Shown here piece after piece: positions 9,125 to 16,883 of a stretch of 64,000 nt of DNA (the first letter of the stretch is position 1; the number at the start of each line of letters is the position of its first letter). Under the pieces are notes generated by a model. The model was not told the DNA's origin, did not search any database, and saw nothing but the letters and a program-made list of their open reading frames with translations. This DNA is from Calothrix sp. NIES-4105 (GTDB lineage Bacteria; Cyanobacteriota; Cyanobacteriia; Cyanobacteriales; Nostocaceae). Position numbers and translations under genes: made by a program. The DNA lies in assembly GCF_002368415.1 (NCBI RefSeq), contig NZ_AP018290.1:10829121-10893120 (forward strand), read 5' to 3'.

Positions 9125-9805
9125 ATGACTTCCGAAAAAAAATGGTCTGAAAAAAAAGAAATCTTCGCATCTCCTGAGATAAAAGTAGATGCACCATTAC
9201 GAATGGTAGAAACTGCCTTTTTAGCTAGTACAGGCAGTTTAATTTGGTTTATTAGCTTTTATTTTCCGGCATTTGCACCTGTTTTGCGGATATTTTTTCC
9301 AGTTCCAATTGCACTGGTTTACTTACGTCGAGGCAGACGCGCGGCTTGGATGGCAGCGGTAGTATCTGGGTTGCTGTTATCGGTGCTAATGGGCCCGATT
9401 CGCAGCTTACAGTTTGTGATGCCGTTTGCGTTTATGGGAGTATTATTAGGCGCCACATGGAACCGTCATGTTTCGTGGCTTGTATCGATTAGTTTAGGAG
9501 CGCTTCTAGGAACAATCGGCGTTTTCTTTAGAATCTGGTTTATATCGTTGTTAACCGATGAAGACCTATGGATTTATATAATTAACCAAGTAACTGGTAT
9601 AATAGACTGGATTTTTTTAAGGTTAGGAATCCTATCGAATCCCAGCCCATTGTATATTCAGGTCGGTGCCATTATATTTATTCTCTTTAATAATTTTCTG
9701 TATTTGTTTTTAATACATATTGGAGCATGGCTATTATTAGGCCGTCTTGGTAATCCTATACCTCGTCCTCCAAATTGGGTACAAGTTTTATTAGACTATG
9801 ATTAA
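9125..9805 (+). CDS. DUF2232 membrane protein
   Basis: A 226-aa protein with a charged N-terminus (about 28 residues) and then roughly five to six hydrophobic helices. Between the first helices is the segment FPVPIALVYLRRGRRAAW, typical of the cyanobacterial DUF2232 family. The fold resembles small integral membrane proteins of the S-component type, but no substrate is known. Its stop overlaps the start of the CobT-like gene by 8 bases, so translation of the two is coupled. A link to cobamide metabolism is therefore possible, though only by context. Confidence 0.85.
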   Translation: MTSEKKWSEKKEIFASPEIKVDAPLRMVETAFLASTGSLIWFISFYFPAFAPVLRIFFPVPIALVYLRRGRRAAWMAAVVSGLLLSVLMGPIRSLQFVMPFAFMGVLLGATWNRHVSWLVSISLGALLGTIGVFFRIWFISLLTDEDLWIYIINQVTGIIDWIFLRLGILSNPSPLYIQVGAIIFILFNNFLYLFLIHIGAWLLLGRLGNPIPRPPNWVQVLLDYD

Positions 9806-10913
9806 TATCTATACTCAAATCCCTCAAGGAGAGGCATGGGTAAATAAGTATCGTGGGTTGCCAACATTTGTTTGCGTGTTGGGATTTACGGAAACTGCTT
9901 TGATACCAGGAATATCAGCTGCGGGTCTAACGCCAGAAGACCGTAAGTACACTGCTTGTGCTGATGCTGAATTTTTATATCATGGCGTTAAAACCAAGCC
10001 TCAGTACCCTTTACCACCTCTAACAGCAGGTGCATCGCCTGTACTAATTTCACGTGCAGTAGTCGAAGAACTCAAGTTACCCGTTCATATTTTTAATGCT
10101 GGATTAATCAAGCCGCCTCCCTTAAGTATTAGTGCGATTGACTTAGGTGGTACACCAGCATCATGTTTAAGTAGTGGCAATGCAATGAACCTGTCTGTAG
10201 TACGTCACTTATTTGAAAAGGGTTTGAAGTGGGGAGAGCGGTTAGGACGTAATTCTCAATCAGATCAAAAGTATCTAATATTAAGTGAGTGTGTTGTTGG
10301 TGGAACAACAACAGCTTTGGCGATTTTAACAGGTTTAGGAATTGATGCTGCGTTCAAAGTTAACAGTAGTCATCCAGTTTGCAACCACGACCAAAAATTG
10401 GCAATTGTTCTACAGGGACTATCTAACAAAAGTAACTCTAATGACCCACTCGAACTGGTTGCATCGGTTGGTGACCCGATGCAAATAGTAGTAGTAGGAA
10501 TGGCAATTGCAGCCAGTCGTTTTTGTGGGGTAATGCTCGCGGGAGGTACCCAAATGCTTGCTGTATATGCATTATTGCGTGCGTGTGCTAACTTCTATTC
10601 TTTAGAGTGGCAATCAAACCAAATCGTAGTTGGTACTACTCGCTGGGTTGCGGAAGACACGAGCGGCGCCACAATTGAATTAGCTTGTTTAGTCGGTGAT
10701 GTTCCACTGATTGCAAGCCAACTCAATTTTACTAACTCTCGCTATACACAACTGCGTGCATACGAGCAAGGTTTTGTTAAGGAAGGTGTAGGCGCCGGTG
10801 CTGCTTGTATAGCTGCTCACCTGTATAAAAGCTGGCAACAAGAACAGTTATTGATGGCAATAGAAATGCAACTAGACAAATTAAGCAATAATCACTTATC
10901 TTTTACTCTTTAA
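9798..10913 (+). CDS. cobT: CobT-like nicotinate-nucleotide-dependent phosphoribosyltransferase
   Basis: The 371-aa sequence matches the cyanobacterial/archaeal CobT-related group (TIGR00303 type). Members share the phosphoribosyltransferase fold of CobT, which activates the lower ligand base of cobamides using nicotinate mononucleotide. Visible marks are the N-terminal VCVLGFTETALIPGISAAG, the conserved LSECVVGGTTTALAILTGLG (near 170-190), VGDPMQIVVVGMAIAA and AGGTQMLAVYALL. The family is distinct from classical bacterial CobT, and its exact lower-ligand substrate is not settled. No cobalamin riboswitch is visible upstream. The start overlaps the DUF2232 stop. Confidence 0.85.
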   Translation: MINIYTQIPQGEAWVNKYRGLPTFVCVLGFTETALIPGISAAGLTPEDRKYTACADAEFLYHGVKTKPQYPLPPLTAGASPVLISRAVVEELKLPVHIFNAGLIKPPPLSISAIDLGGTPASCLSSGNAMNLSVVRHLFEKGLKWGERLGRNSQSDQKYLILSECVVGGTTTALAILTGLGIDAAFKVNSSHPVCNHDQKLAIVLQGLSNKSNSNDPLELVASVGDPMQIVVVGMAIAASRFCGVMLAGGTQMLAVYALLRACANFYSLEWQSNQIVVGTTRWVAEDTSGATIELACLVGDVPLIASQLNFTNSRYTQLRAYEQGFVKEGVGAGAACIAAHLYKSWQQEQLLMAIEMQLDKLSNNHLSFTL

Positions 10914-10926
10914 CAGGTAACAAAAC

Positions 10927-11304
10927 TTAATAACTAATACGCTTAAGTAGTAGTTGTTCTTCTAGAGCAGCAATGCGGTTGTATGCTGCGGTTAGTTGTG
11001 CAGTTAATCGTTGAATTTGAATCTCAGGTGTTAACCCCCTGTCTCCCCCTTGAATACTAACGTCAGTATAAATTCCATCAACTAAAACATCTTTATGCTC
11101 TAATTCTGGATTAGAGATTACATATCCTTTCAACTGGTAACTACCAGTTTCGCCGAACTCGTGCAACTTGTCTCTGACCGGGGTTTGTTGTGTATAACAC
11201 GTAGATAAAGCTTGAGAGACTTTATGCTCAAGTTGCTGAATAACCTGGTAGAGGGCATCGACTTTTTGGCTTAAAGTCAAGACCTGTTTTTGCAATGGCT
11301 CCAT
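10927..11304 (-). CDS. Hypothetical coiled-coil protein
   Basis: This 125-aa protein converges with cobT (13 bases between stop codons). Residues 1-40 and 93-122 have heptad-like spacing of L/I/V (for example LTLSQKVDALYQVIQQLEHKV) and should form coiled coils. The middle is polar, with a G-G-D-R-G-L-T-P-E turn near 85-94. I do not recognise the family. The regular coding character and a plausible ATG at 11304 support a real gene, probably a cytosolic oligomer. Confidence 0.65.
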   Translation of the reverse strand: MEPLQKQVLTLSQKVDALYQVIQQLEHKVSQALSTCYTQQTPVRDKLHEFGETGSYQLKGYVISNPELEHKDVLVDGIYTDVSIQGGDRGLTPEIQIQRLTAQLTAAYNRIAALEEQLLLKRISY

Positions 11305-11640
11305 TTAATACCCTCAACAGTATGTTTACTATATAGTATTCAATTCAACGCCAATGTTCACGTTACTTATGAATTATTTAATTATTACTATTATCGAATC
11401 GAATCATACAGATATTTCACCAAAAATCATACATCTAAAGATTTATTAAAGTATTTACATTGCTAGATGTTTAGAAAAGTTAAGTTTTGATTAAAGTCAT
11501 GAATGCTTTTGTAAATAGAAGTTAATGAGCTTCCAAGCCAGTTAGGCAGAGATTAATTGTAAAAAAAGCTAGAAAATTAACATTATTTACCGTTTATTGC
11601 TAAAAGCTTTCACACTACTACAAAACTGTAGGTTAGAGAG

Positions 11641-11900
11641 GCACTTACGTGGACAGGTTTCCCGGTGAACCAGTTGGCGGCATCGGTTTGGGTACCGCCT
11701 TACATTGTTGTTAACGTAAACGTAAGCGAAGCTTTCCCGCAGGGTAGTTTTCCCGAAGGGTGGTTATGCCGGAGGGTAGACAAACTGGTGAACCGGAAGG
11801 GCTTGAGCAAAGTGGCGTTGGAGGAACCCAACCCAATAAACGACAAATATTTATGTTGGGTTTCGCGATCGCGGAACCCAACCTACGGTGAGATGTTATT
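11641..11900. repeat. Cluster of dispersed cyanobacterial repeats
   Basis: The stretch before the TpsB gene is a patchwork of repeat modules. One is GTTTCCCGGTGAACCAGTTG followed by GGCGGCATCGGTTTGGGTACCGCC. A second is a CTTTCCCGCAGGG / TTTTCCCGAAGGG / GGAGGG series. A third is a hairpin built on AACCCAACC...GGTTGGGTT, here carrying the only HIP1 octamer seen (GCGATCGC, 11865-11872). An open frame across it (11665-11907) is only repeat sequence. The rest of the gap (11305-11640) is AT-rich with no gene. Confidence 0.85.
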
Positions 11901-11954
11901 AAGCTGAGAATATTGGGCATTCTAAGGATAAGTCTTTATGATGCAAAATATACA

Positions 11955-13814
11955 ATGAAACCACTTAATAAATCAATAAATTATTATCTTTTAGCCACCT
12001 GCACATGCTTATCTTATCTGGGTTTACAGTCCCAAACAAAGGCGCAAACAGTAAGCACGGAGCCAGTAGTATCTAATAAAATTACAGAAACTCCACTACT
12101 ACACGCGCCGTTTCAGGTAAAGCAGGATGAGACTTTTGTGCAGCCAGTTTTAGAATACGCAAGTCGTGCAGAACTGATACGTAGGTTAAAGCGTCGGATA
12201 ACTTTATCGTCTAATGCTGACTTGCTTGCCTCTAAACAAGACACATCAACTCAGCTTATTAATAGGCTTAAAGGTGCTAATACTAATCAGCAAGCAAATT
12301 CTCACTTACTGTCCTCACCAACAATTGCGACAGGTACACAAGAAACATTTCCCATTAAAGACGTGCAAGTTTTAGGTAACACTGTCTTTAAAGAATCAGA
12401 TATTGAAGAAATCGTTAAACCTTACATTGGTAAACAAGCTAGGTTTGAAGAACTGCTAGCAATAAGGAGTGCGGTTACAGACTACTACACCAAGCGTGGT
12501 TATACTACTTCGGGCGCCTTTTTACCGGAGCAAGATATTTCGAGTGGAGTTGTGAGTGTTCAAGTGGTGGAAGGTACACTTGAAAAGATCGAAATTCAGG
12601 GACTTACAAGATTGCGTTCTAATTATGTGCGCGACCGAATTCGTTTAGCAGCAGGCGCCCCAATTAACCTTCGTCGTTTAGAGACAGCACTTCAGTTGCT
12701 TCAAGTTGACCCCTTATTCACATCAGTACAAGCAGAACTCAAAGCTGGAACTACACCAGGACGGAGCATCTTAGCACTAAATCTTAGAGAAGCACGACCA
12801 ATAACAACTTCGTTTACAGTAGAAAACCGTGATTCTCCGAGCGTCGGTTCAGTTCGGGGTACTTCATCATTGAGCTATCAAAACTTACTAGGTTTTGGCG
12901 ACCGATTTACAGCACAAGTTGGTTATACAGGTGGCGCCAATAGTTATGACCTTGGTTACAGTTTTCCAATTAACGCGCGTGATGGTTCGATAAGCTTTCG
13001 TTATGCTGACGGCAACAGCAAAATTATTGAAGAACCATTTTCACCACTCGACATTCTCGGTCGTACAAAAACCTTCTCACTTGGCTACCGTCAACCCATA
13101 GTAAATACTCCGAGTAGCGAATTGACACTCGGTTTCTCAGCAGATTTACGTGAAAGTCAAACTTATTTACTTAAAGACATTCCCTTCTCGTTTTCAACAG
13201 GCCCAGAAGACGGAAATTCAAAAGTAACCGTACTGCGATTTAGTCAAGATTGGATTAACCGCACACCAAGCCGTGTATTAGCTGCACGCTCACAATTTAG
13301 TCTAGGAATAGGCGCATTAGGGGCAACAGTGAATGATACTGGTGTTGACGGTAGATTTATAAGTTGGATTGGTCAATTTCAGTGGGTACAGAACCTAGGA
13401 AGAAACTTTATAGGAGTCGCACGAGTTGCGACTCAACTAACTCCAGACTCACTATTACCTTTAGAACAATTCAGTATTGGGGGTGTAGACACAATACGTG
13501 GTTATCGCCAAAACCAATTTGTCGCTGATAACGGTATAACAAGCTCGTTTGAGTTGCGAATTCCAGTGGTGAATCAACCAGGTGGATTTGGTAACATCCA
13601 GGTGGCGCCATTTGTCGATGTCGGTAAAGTCTGGAATAATAGCGGTCAAGGAGTAGACACTAGTATTTTCGCCAGCACTGGTCTAGGTTTACGTTGGCAA
13701 ATCGGTGGTTTTGTCACCCGTTTAGACTGGGGTATTCCTTTAACCTCTATTTCCAGGCAAGGTAACTCACTCCAAGACAACGGTTTATTCTTCTCTTTGA
13801 TGTACCAACCGTAA
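11955..13814 (+). CDS. TpsB/ShlB-type two-partner secretion transporter
   Basis: An outer-membrane protein of 619 aa from the ATG at 11955, where a good signal peptide begins (MKPLNKSINYYLLATCTCLSYL...QTKAQT). A TTG 42 bases upstream is in frame but would spoil the signal peptide. A low-complexity linker is followed by a POTRA domain of the ShlB type (IKDVQVLGNTVFKESDIEEIVKPY, near residues 135-160) and a FhaC/ShlB 16-stranded barrel with the GGVDTIRGYRQNQFVADNG motif near 505-525. The usual TpsA passenger gene is not adjacent. Cyanobacteria often carry such orphans, which may export an exoprotein encoded elsewhere. Confidence 0.9.
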   Translation: MKPLNKSINYYLLATCTCLSYLGLQSQTKAQTVSTEPVVSNKITETPLLHAPFQVKQDETFVQPVLEYASRAELIRRLKRRITLSSNADLLASKQDTSTQLINRLKGANTNQQANSHLLSSPTIATGTQETFPIKDVQVLGNTVFKESDIEEIVKPYIGKQARFEELLAIRSAVTDYYTKRGYTTSGAFLPEQDISSGVVSVQVVEGTLEKIEIQGLTRLRSNYVRDRIRLAAGAPINLRRLETALQLLQVDPLFTSVQAELKAGTTPGRSILALNLREARPITTSFTVENRDSPSVGSVRGTSSLSYQNLLGFGDRFTAQVGYTGGANSYDLGYSFPINARDGSISFRYADGNSKIIEEPFSPLDILGRTKTFSLGYRQPIVNTPSSELTLGFSADLRESQTYLLKDIPFSFSTGPEDGNSKVTVLRFSQDWINRTPSRVLAARSQFSLGIGALGATVNDTGVDGRFISWIGQFQWVQNLGRNFIGVARVATQLTPDSLLPLEQFSIGGVDTIRGYRQNQFVADNGITSSFELRIPVVNQPGGFGNIQVAPFVDVGKVWNNSGQGVDTSIFASTGLGLRWQIGGFVTRLDWGIPLTSISRQGNSLQDNGLFFSLMYQP

Positions 13815-13870
13815 ATTTATTCTTATTAAGACTGTAGGCGCCTACTCAAACTTTAAAAAGAGGTTAAGAT

Positions 13871-14245
13871 TTAAATCTTAGCTTGCCGAAGCGCGTTCTC
13901 ACCAGAGAGCGCGCCTTTTATATTAATGCTTTTGGTCGCAAAGTATACCTCCCTACTTCTTAAAGTCAAATAAAGGTGCTCAGGTATAAGACTTCCTAAT
14001 TTTCCTATTAACTTAGCATGAGGAATCGTAATCAAGTTTTGTACGTCAAATACCCCTGCTCGAAGAAAATTAACTCTGATTTCGACTTCAAATCTAGAAC
14101 CGCGTGGGCTTGTTGTATGAGGTATCAAAGTTGCTAATGCCCTATCTTCTTCAAAAGCAGGAATACTTATAACCAAGCAAGGTCTGACTTTTGCTGCATA
14201 TCCCAAATCAACAAGCCAAATTTCACCACGCTCAGGACTATCCAT
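13871..14245 (-). CDS. MazF/PemK-type toxin
   Basis: A 124-aa protein opening with RGEIWLVDLGYAAKVRPCLVIS, the typical beta-barrel start of the MazF/PemK family, and continuing with the ALATLIPHTTSPRGSRFEVEI and V-F-D-V-Q-N-L-I-T-I-P strands. MazF toxins are sequence-specific endoribonucleases. The start overlaps the 3' end of a small antitoxin-like gene by 8 bases in the usual antitoxin-first order. The C-terminal tail (about 15 residues) is a little longer than usual. Confidence 0.88.
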   Translation of the reverse strand: MDSPERGEIWLVDLGYAAKVRPCLVISIPAFEEDRALATLIPHTTSPRGSRFEVEIRVNFLRAGVFDVQNLITIPHAKLIGKLGSLIPEHLYLTLRSREVYFATKSINIKGALSGENALRQAKI

Positions 14246-14441
14246 TATTCGCTTCCTGCTTGTCTAATTCTAAAAAAAGCTCTTCGGCGTTTAAAACTAA
14301 TTCCTCATCTGATACTGGTGGAAAATCTGAATTAGTTACTCGCTTTAAAATTTCTAAAGCTATTTCTCGTTGCTCTGACTCCGTAAGATTATCGAAAGTA
14401 TTTAATATTTCTTGTACTGGAGCATTCATAATTTTTTTCAT
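14238..14441 (-). CDS. Antitoxin partner of the MazF-type toxin
   Basis: A 67-aa acidic protein lying directly upstream of, and overlapping, the toxin gene. Its N-terminal half is helical (VQEILNTFDNLTESEQREIALEILKRV) and its C-terminal half is rich in Glu and Leu (DEELVLNAEELFLELDKQE), like the toxin-wrapping tail of many antitoxins. It resembles the small addiction-module antitoxins found beside MazF toxins in cyanobacteria. The first Met could be M1 or M5, which are close together. No operator is evident upstream. Confidence 0.75.
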   Translation of the reverse strand: MKKIMNAPVQEILNTFDNLTESEQREIALEILKRVTNSDFPPVSDEELVLNAEELFLELDKQEANNG

Positions 14442-14560
14442 TAAATACCTTTATACCATAACATATGCCCAATCCAGTAAGCATATGGTATGTCTATGGT
14501 TTTGACTCCGAATTACTCCACACAGTTGCTGCCTAGTGGCGTGGAACTTATATATAAAGA

Positions 14561-14634
14561 TCGGAACGTTGGGATTTGAACCCAAGACCTCCACTACCCC
14601 AAAGTGGCGCGCTACCAAGCTGCGCTACGCCCCG
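14561..14634 (-). tRNA. tRNA-Pro (anticodon GGG)
   Basis: On the minus strand the 74-base sequence folds as a complete cloverleaf. The acceptor arms are CGGGGCG and CGTTCCG. The D-arm is G-C-G-C-A-G-C-T-T-G-G-T-A-G-C-G-C, the anticodon stem is CCACT/AGTGG with loop TTGGGGT, and the T-arm loop is TTCAAAT. The loop places GGG at positions 34-36, which gives proline. The discriminator base is A and the CCA end is not encoded (TCTTTA follows). It lies between the MazF pair and the DUF1818 gene. Confidence 0.95.
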
Positions 14635-14696
14635 TCAAATGAAATTTCTCAACTTAGCTATAATAGCACAAGTCTGAAGAAAAATAGCATCTTTAA

Positions 14697-15062
14697 TTAA
14701 AAAACCTTAAGCATACTAGCTGCTTGGAGTAAACCAGGCACAGCAGGCGCCTCCCACAAACCTTCTGCACAACGTTCATTACTAATGATGAAGCGTAAGC
14801 TGTAGGATTGAGGATAGCCTTCTACTTCCATCCAAACTAAATCGCTTTCAGCTTCGCAAGCAATTTTTTCAGAGTCCATCAATTCCGGCGCCAATTGTTT
14901 CATTGTGTCAGCAAGCTGTGCCAATAACCGACAAAAATCATCCAATTCAGCTTCCGTCAATTCAACAGACCAGTTATCAGTACCTAGTAACCCTTTATAT
15001 TTAGGCGCCGATTGGTTCCAACCAATACGCCAACCAGCACCAGTTTTAATTACACGTTCCAT
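14697..15062 (-). CDS. DUF1818 protein
   Basis: A protein of about 121 aa (ATG 15062; a TTG nine bases upstream is also in frame). It opens with V-I-K-T-G-x-G-W-R-I-G-W-N, followed by the Y-K-G-L-L-G-T-D-N-W-S-V-E-L-T-E-A-E segment and a closing cluster E-G-L-W-E-A-P-A-V-P-G-L-L-Q. This is the cyanobacterial/plastid DUF1818 family of unknown function; its fold is reported to resemble ssDNA-binding Whirly-type proteins, but I am not certain of that. It lies just downstream of a secreted-protein gene and rpoZ on the same strand. Confidence 0.82.
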   Translation of the reverse strand: MERVIKTGAGWRIGWNQSAPKYKGLLGTDNWSVELTEAELDDFCRLLAQLADTMKQLAPELMDSEKIACEAESDLVWMEVEGYPQSYSLRFIISNERCAEGLWEAPAVPGLLQAASMLKVF

Positions 15063-15079
15063 TCTTGCCAAAAATATTA

Positions 15080-15613
15080 CTACTTGCCTGTAAACGCATT
15101 GGTCAGAGCTTGTACTAAAGCTGCACGCTGACTACGGGTAAGTTTTTTTACAGCAGCCTTATCGCCATCAAAAGGATTTGTTGTTAAATTATCTTTTCCT
15201 GGATAGCTGTAATCGTACATTACTTCGTTAGCATCAAGATAATCAGCCAAAGTTAACTTCCAATCTAAACGAAAGTTAGGCGCCCGTCCTTTTGCATAAA
15301 CATGGTACTGAATTATGCGCCCGACTAGAGTATTATCAGTAGCAACCTTACCACCGTCTTTTGCTTTGTAAGTATTTTCCTTGGGTAAATCGGGCAATTG
15401 CTGGTAAACTTTTTGCCAAACATCGCCGATGACAACACGCTGTTGGGCTACTGCTGGCTGAGTACCAAATAAACTTAGATTAGATAAAATTGGTGTACTA
15501 ACTTCCGCACTACAAAGCACGGCAACCAAAACTGTTATAAATAAGGCGAAATACAAAATTCTACGCGCGGGGTATAAAGAATAAATAATTGAGAGAATAG
15601 GATTTTTTTCCAT
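15080..15613 (-). CDS. Conserved cyanobacterial exported protein
   Basis: This 177-aa protein has a basic N-terminus, a hydrophobic helix (about residues 19-36) and a possible cleavage or linker region (TQPAVAQQR, near 52-60). The mature part (60-177) is soluble, with P-Q-L-P-enriched and W-K-L-T-L-A-D-Y-L-D motifs. I recognise no enzymatic motif. The position 18 bases upstream of the DUF1818 gene and downstream of rpoZ, all on the same strand, suggests an operon. Location is probably periplasmic, thylakoid-lumenal or membrane-anchored. Confidence 0.7.
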   Translation of the reverse strand: MEKNPILSIIYSLYPARRILYFALFITVLVAVLCSAEVSTPILSNLSLFGTQPAVAQQRVVIGDVWQKVYQQLPDLPKENTYKAKDGGKVATDNTLVGRIIQYHVYAKGRAPNFRLDWKLTLADYLDANEVMYDYSYPGKDNLTTNPFDGDKAAVKKLTRSQRAALVQALTNAFTGK

Positions 15614-15727
15614 AGTTGGAATTTAGTTGTTTAGTACACAATATTTGATCCCCCCAACCCCCAATGATTTGGAGGACTAAGAAAAGCTCTCTTAAATAAG
15701 GGGGATAAGGGGGATTAAATTTAACTT

Positions 15728-15964
15728 CTACACTTCGCCAATGATTTCCGGTTGAGTTAGCTCATCTGACATTTCGATAATCGCGCGCAGTACGGGTTTC
15801 ATAAGCGTATCATCGGCATTGTCAAAATCTTCATAACGGCGCCGTTTTGCGCGGTTAGCTACCTGAACCGTAATGCGGTAACGATTTGAGGCTGCGTGGA
15901 TCAAATCCTCAGCACGGTGCATAATCTGAGACTGAGTTGTCTCGAACTTTGAACGCTTGAGCAT
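15728..15964 (-). CDS. rpoZ: RNA polymerase omega subunit
   Basis: A 78-aa protein from ATG 15964 (a GTG two codons earlier is possible). It matches the cyanobacterial omega subunit, with an N-terminal helix, [28 protein letters not shown] (residues 17-44), and an acidic tail. Omega helps assemble RNA polymerase by holding the beta-prime subunit and in cyanobacteria influences sigma-factor use. It is followed at a distance of about 115 bases by the exported-protein gene. Confidence 0.93.
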   Translation of the reverse strand: MLKRSKFETTQSQIMHRAEDLIHAASNRYRITVQVANRAKRRRYEDFDNADDTLMKPVLRAIIEMSDELTQPEIIGEV

Positions 15965-16087
15965 AATCACTGGTTCTTGAGAACAACTTTTAGTTTAGCA
16001 CTCGTGATTCATTACTCCAGGTAGAGGATATACATAGAGTTGAGATTTTATAAGTAGCTTGTAATATCACGTCAGAACAAGCAACTT

Positions 16088-16507
16088 ATGGCAAACCTTT
16101 TAGAAACTGCACAAAATGCTGGTAATTTTAAGACTTTGATTAAAGTCGCTGAAGCTGCTGGACTGCTCGATACTCTTAAACAATCAGATTCTTTGACAGT
16201 ATTTGCGCCTACTGATGATGCGTTTGATAAGTTGCCAAAATCGACTTTAGATGAACTTCTTCAAGATATTCCGAAACTTAAGAGAATTGTTGCATATCAC
16301 GCTGTCTTTGGAGATGTACGCTCTGATGACTTAGCTCAAATTAATGAGGCGCCGACTGTTGAAGGTTCAATATTGGCAATTGAATCCTCTGACGGCAAAG
16401 TAAAAGTTAATAATGCCAATGTACTCAAGACTGATATTCTAGCAGACAATGGTGTCATCCACGTCATTGATGAAGTATTAATTCCTACGTTGGTTGCAGC
16501 AGAATAA
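16088..16507 (+). CDS. Fasciclin (FAS1) domain protein
   Basis: A single FAS1 domain makes up the whole 139-aa protein. The H1 motif LTVFAPTDDAFDKLP is at residues 37-51, and the closing NGVIHVIDEVLIP is at 121-133. No signal peptide is present, as in several cyanobacterial short fasciclin proteins. FAS1 domains mediate adhesion or matrix interactions, but the role of the cytosolic short form is unknown. It is a monocistronic gene. Confidence 0.92.
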   Translation: MANLLETAQNAGNFKTLIKVAEAAGLLDTLKQSDSLTVFAPTDDAFDKLPKSTLDELLQDIPKLKRIVAYHAVFGDVRSDDLAQINEAPTVEGSILAIESSDGKVKVNNANVLKTDILADNGVIHVIDEVLIPTLVAAE

Positions 16508-16554
16508 GTTTTTGATCCCCCCTTGATAAGCTGCTGTGTACACATAAGTCTCTT

Positions 16555-16672
16555 AAAGTTACTTTTCTTCTCTTTCTTTGTGTTCTTTGTGTCTTTGTGG
16601 TTCATCAAAAGGAAAAACCGCAAAGGCATATTGAATCACAAAGGGCACAAAGGGCACAAAGGTAAGATTAAA
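16555..16672. repeat. Inverted CTTTGTG/CACAAAG repeat
   Basis: CTTTGTGTTCTTTGTGTCTTTGTGG is followed after a short spacer by CACAAAGGGCACAAAGGGCACAAAGG-type sequence, so the element can fold back on itself. The same family recurs at about 47140-47210. A variant (CTCTGTG/CACAGAG) is at 55249-55320. Small reading frames across it on either strand are repeat-derived. The remaining gap to 16883 is AT-rich and holds no gene I can see. Confidence 0.88.
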
Positions 16673-16883
16673 GAACAGGCTTTCTATGCCTGTTCTACGA
16701 GATTAAATGCGTCGTTTTACCTCTACTTGTCCAGGCGCATATTTATTATTGAATAAATGATACTTTTAGTTACCATAAAGGCAAAATCACTAATTAAGGA
16801 AAATTAACTACCTTAATTTGTAATTAATTGCATAAAAATAAACTTATGCACTCAACCTACAATATAAAGGTAAAAAGCTAGGG

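Noticed and set aside
11665..11907. Protein-coding frame in the repeat cluster
   Set aside because: The frame is made only of dispersed repeat modules, and an equal frame runs on the other strand.
14191..14505. Plus-strand frame over the MazF antitoxin
   Set aside because: It is antisense to the clear toxin-antitoxin pair and shows no family features.
15985..16005. CIRCE heat-shock element upstream of rpoZ
   Set aside because: Only one half-site (TTAGCACTC) is present; the inverted partner at the right spacing is missing.
16336..16629. Minus-strand frame across the fasciclin 3' end
   Set aside because: Half is antisense to fasciclin and half is the CTTTGTG repeat.
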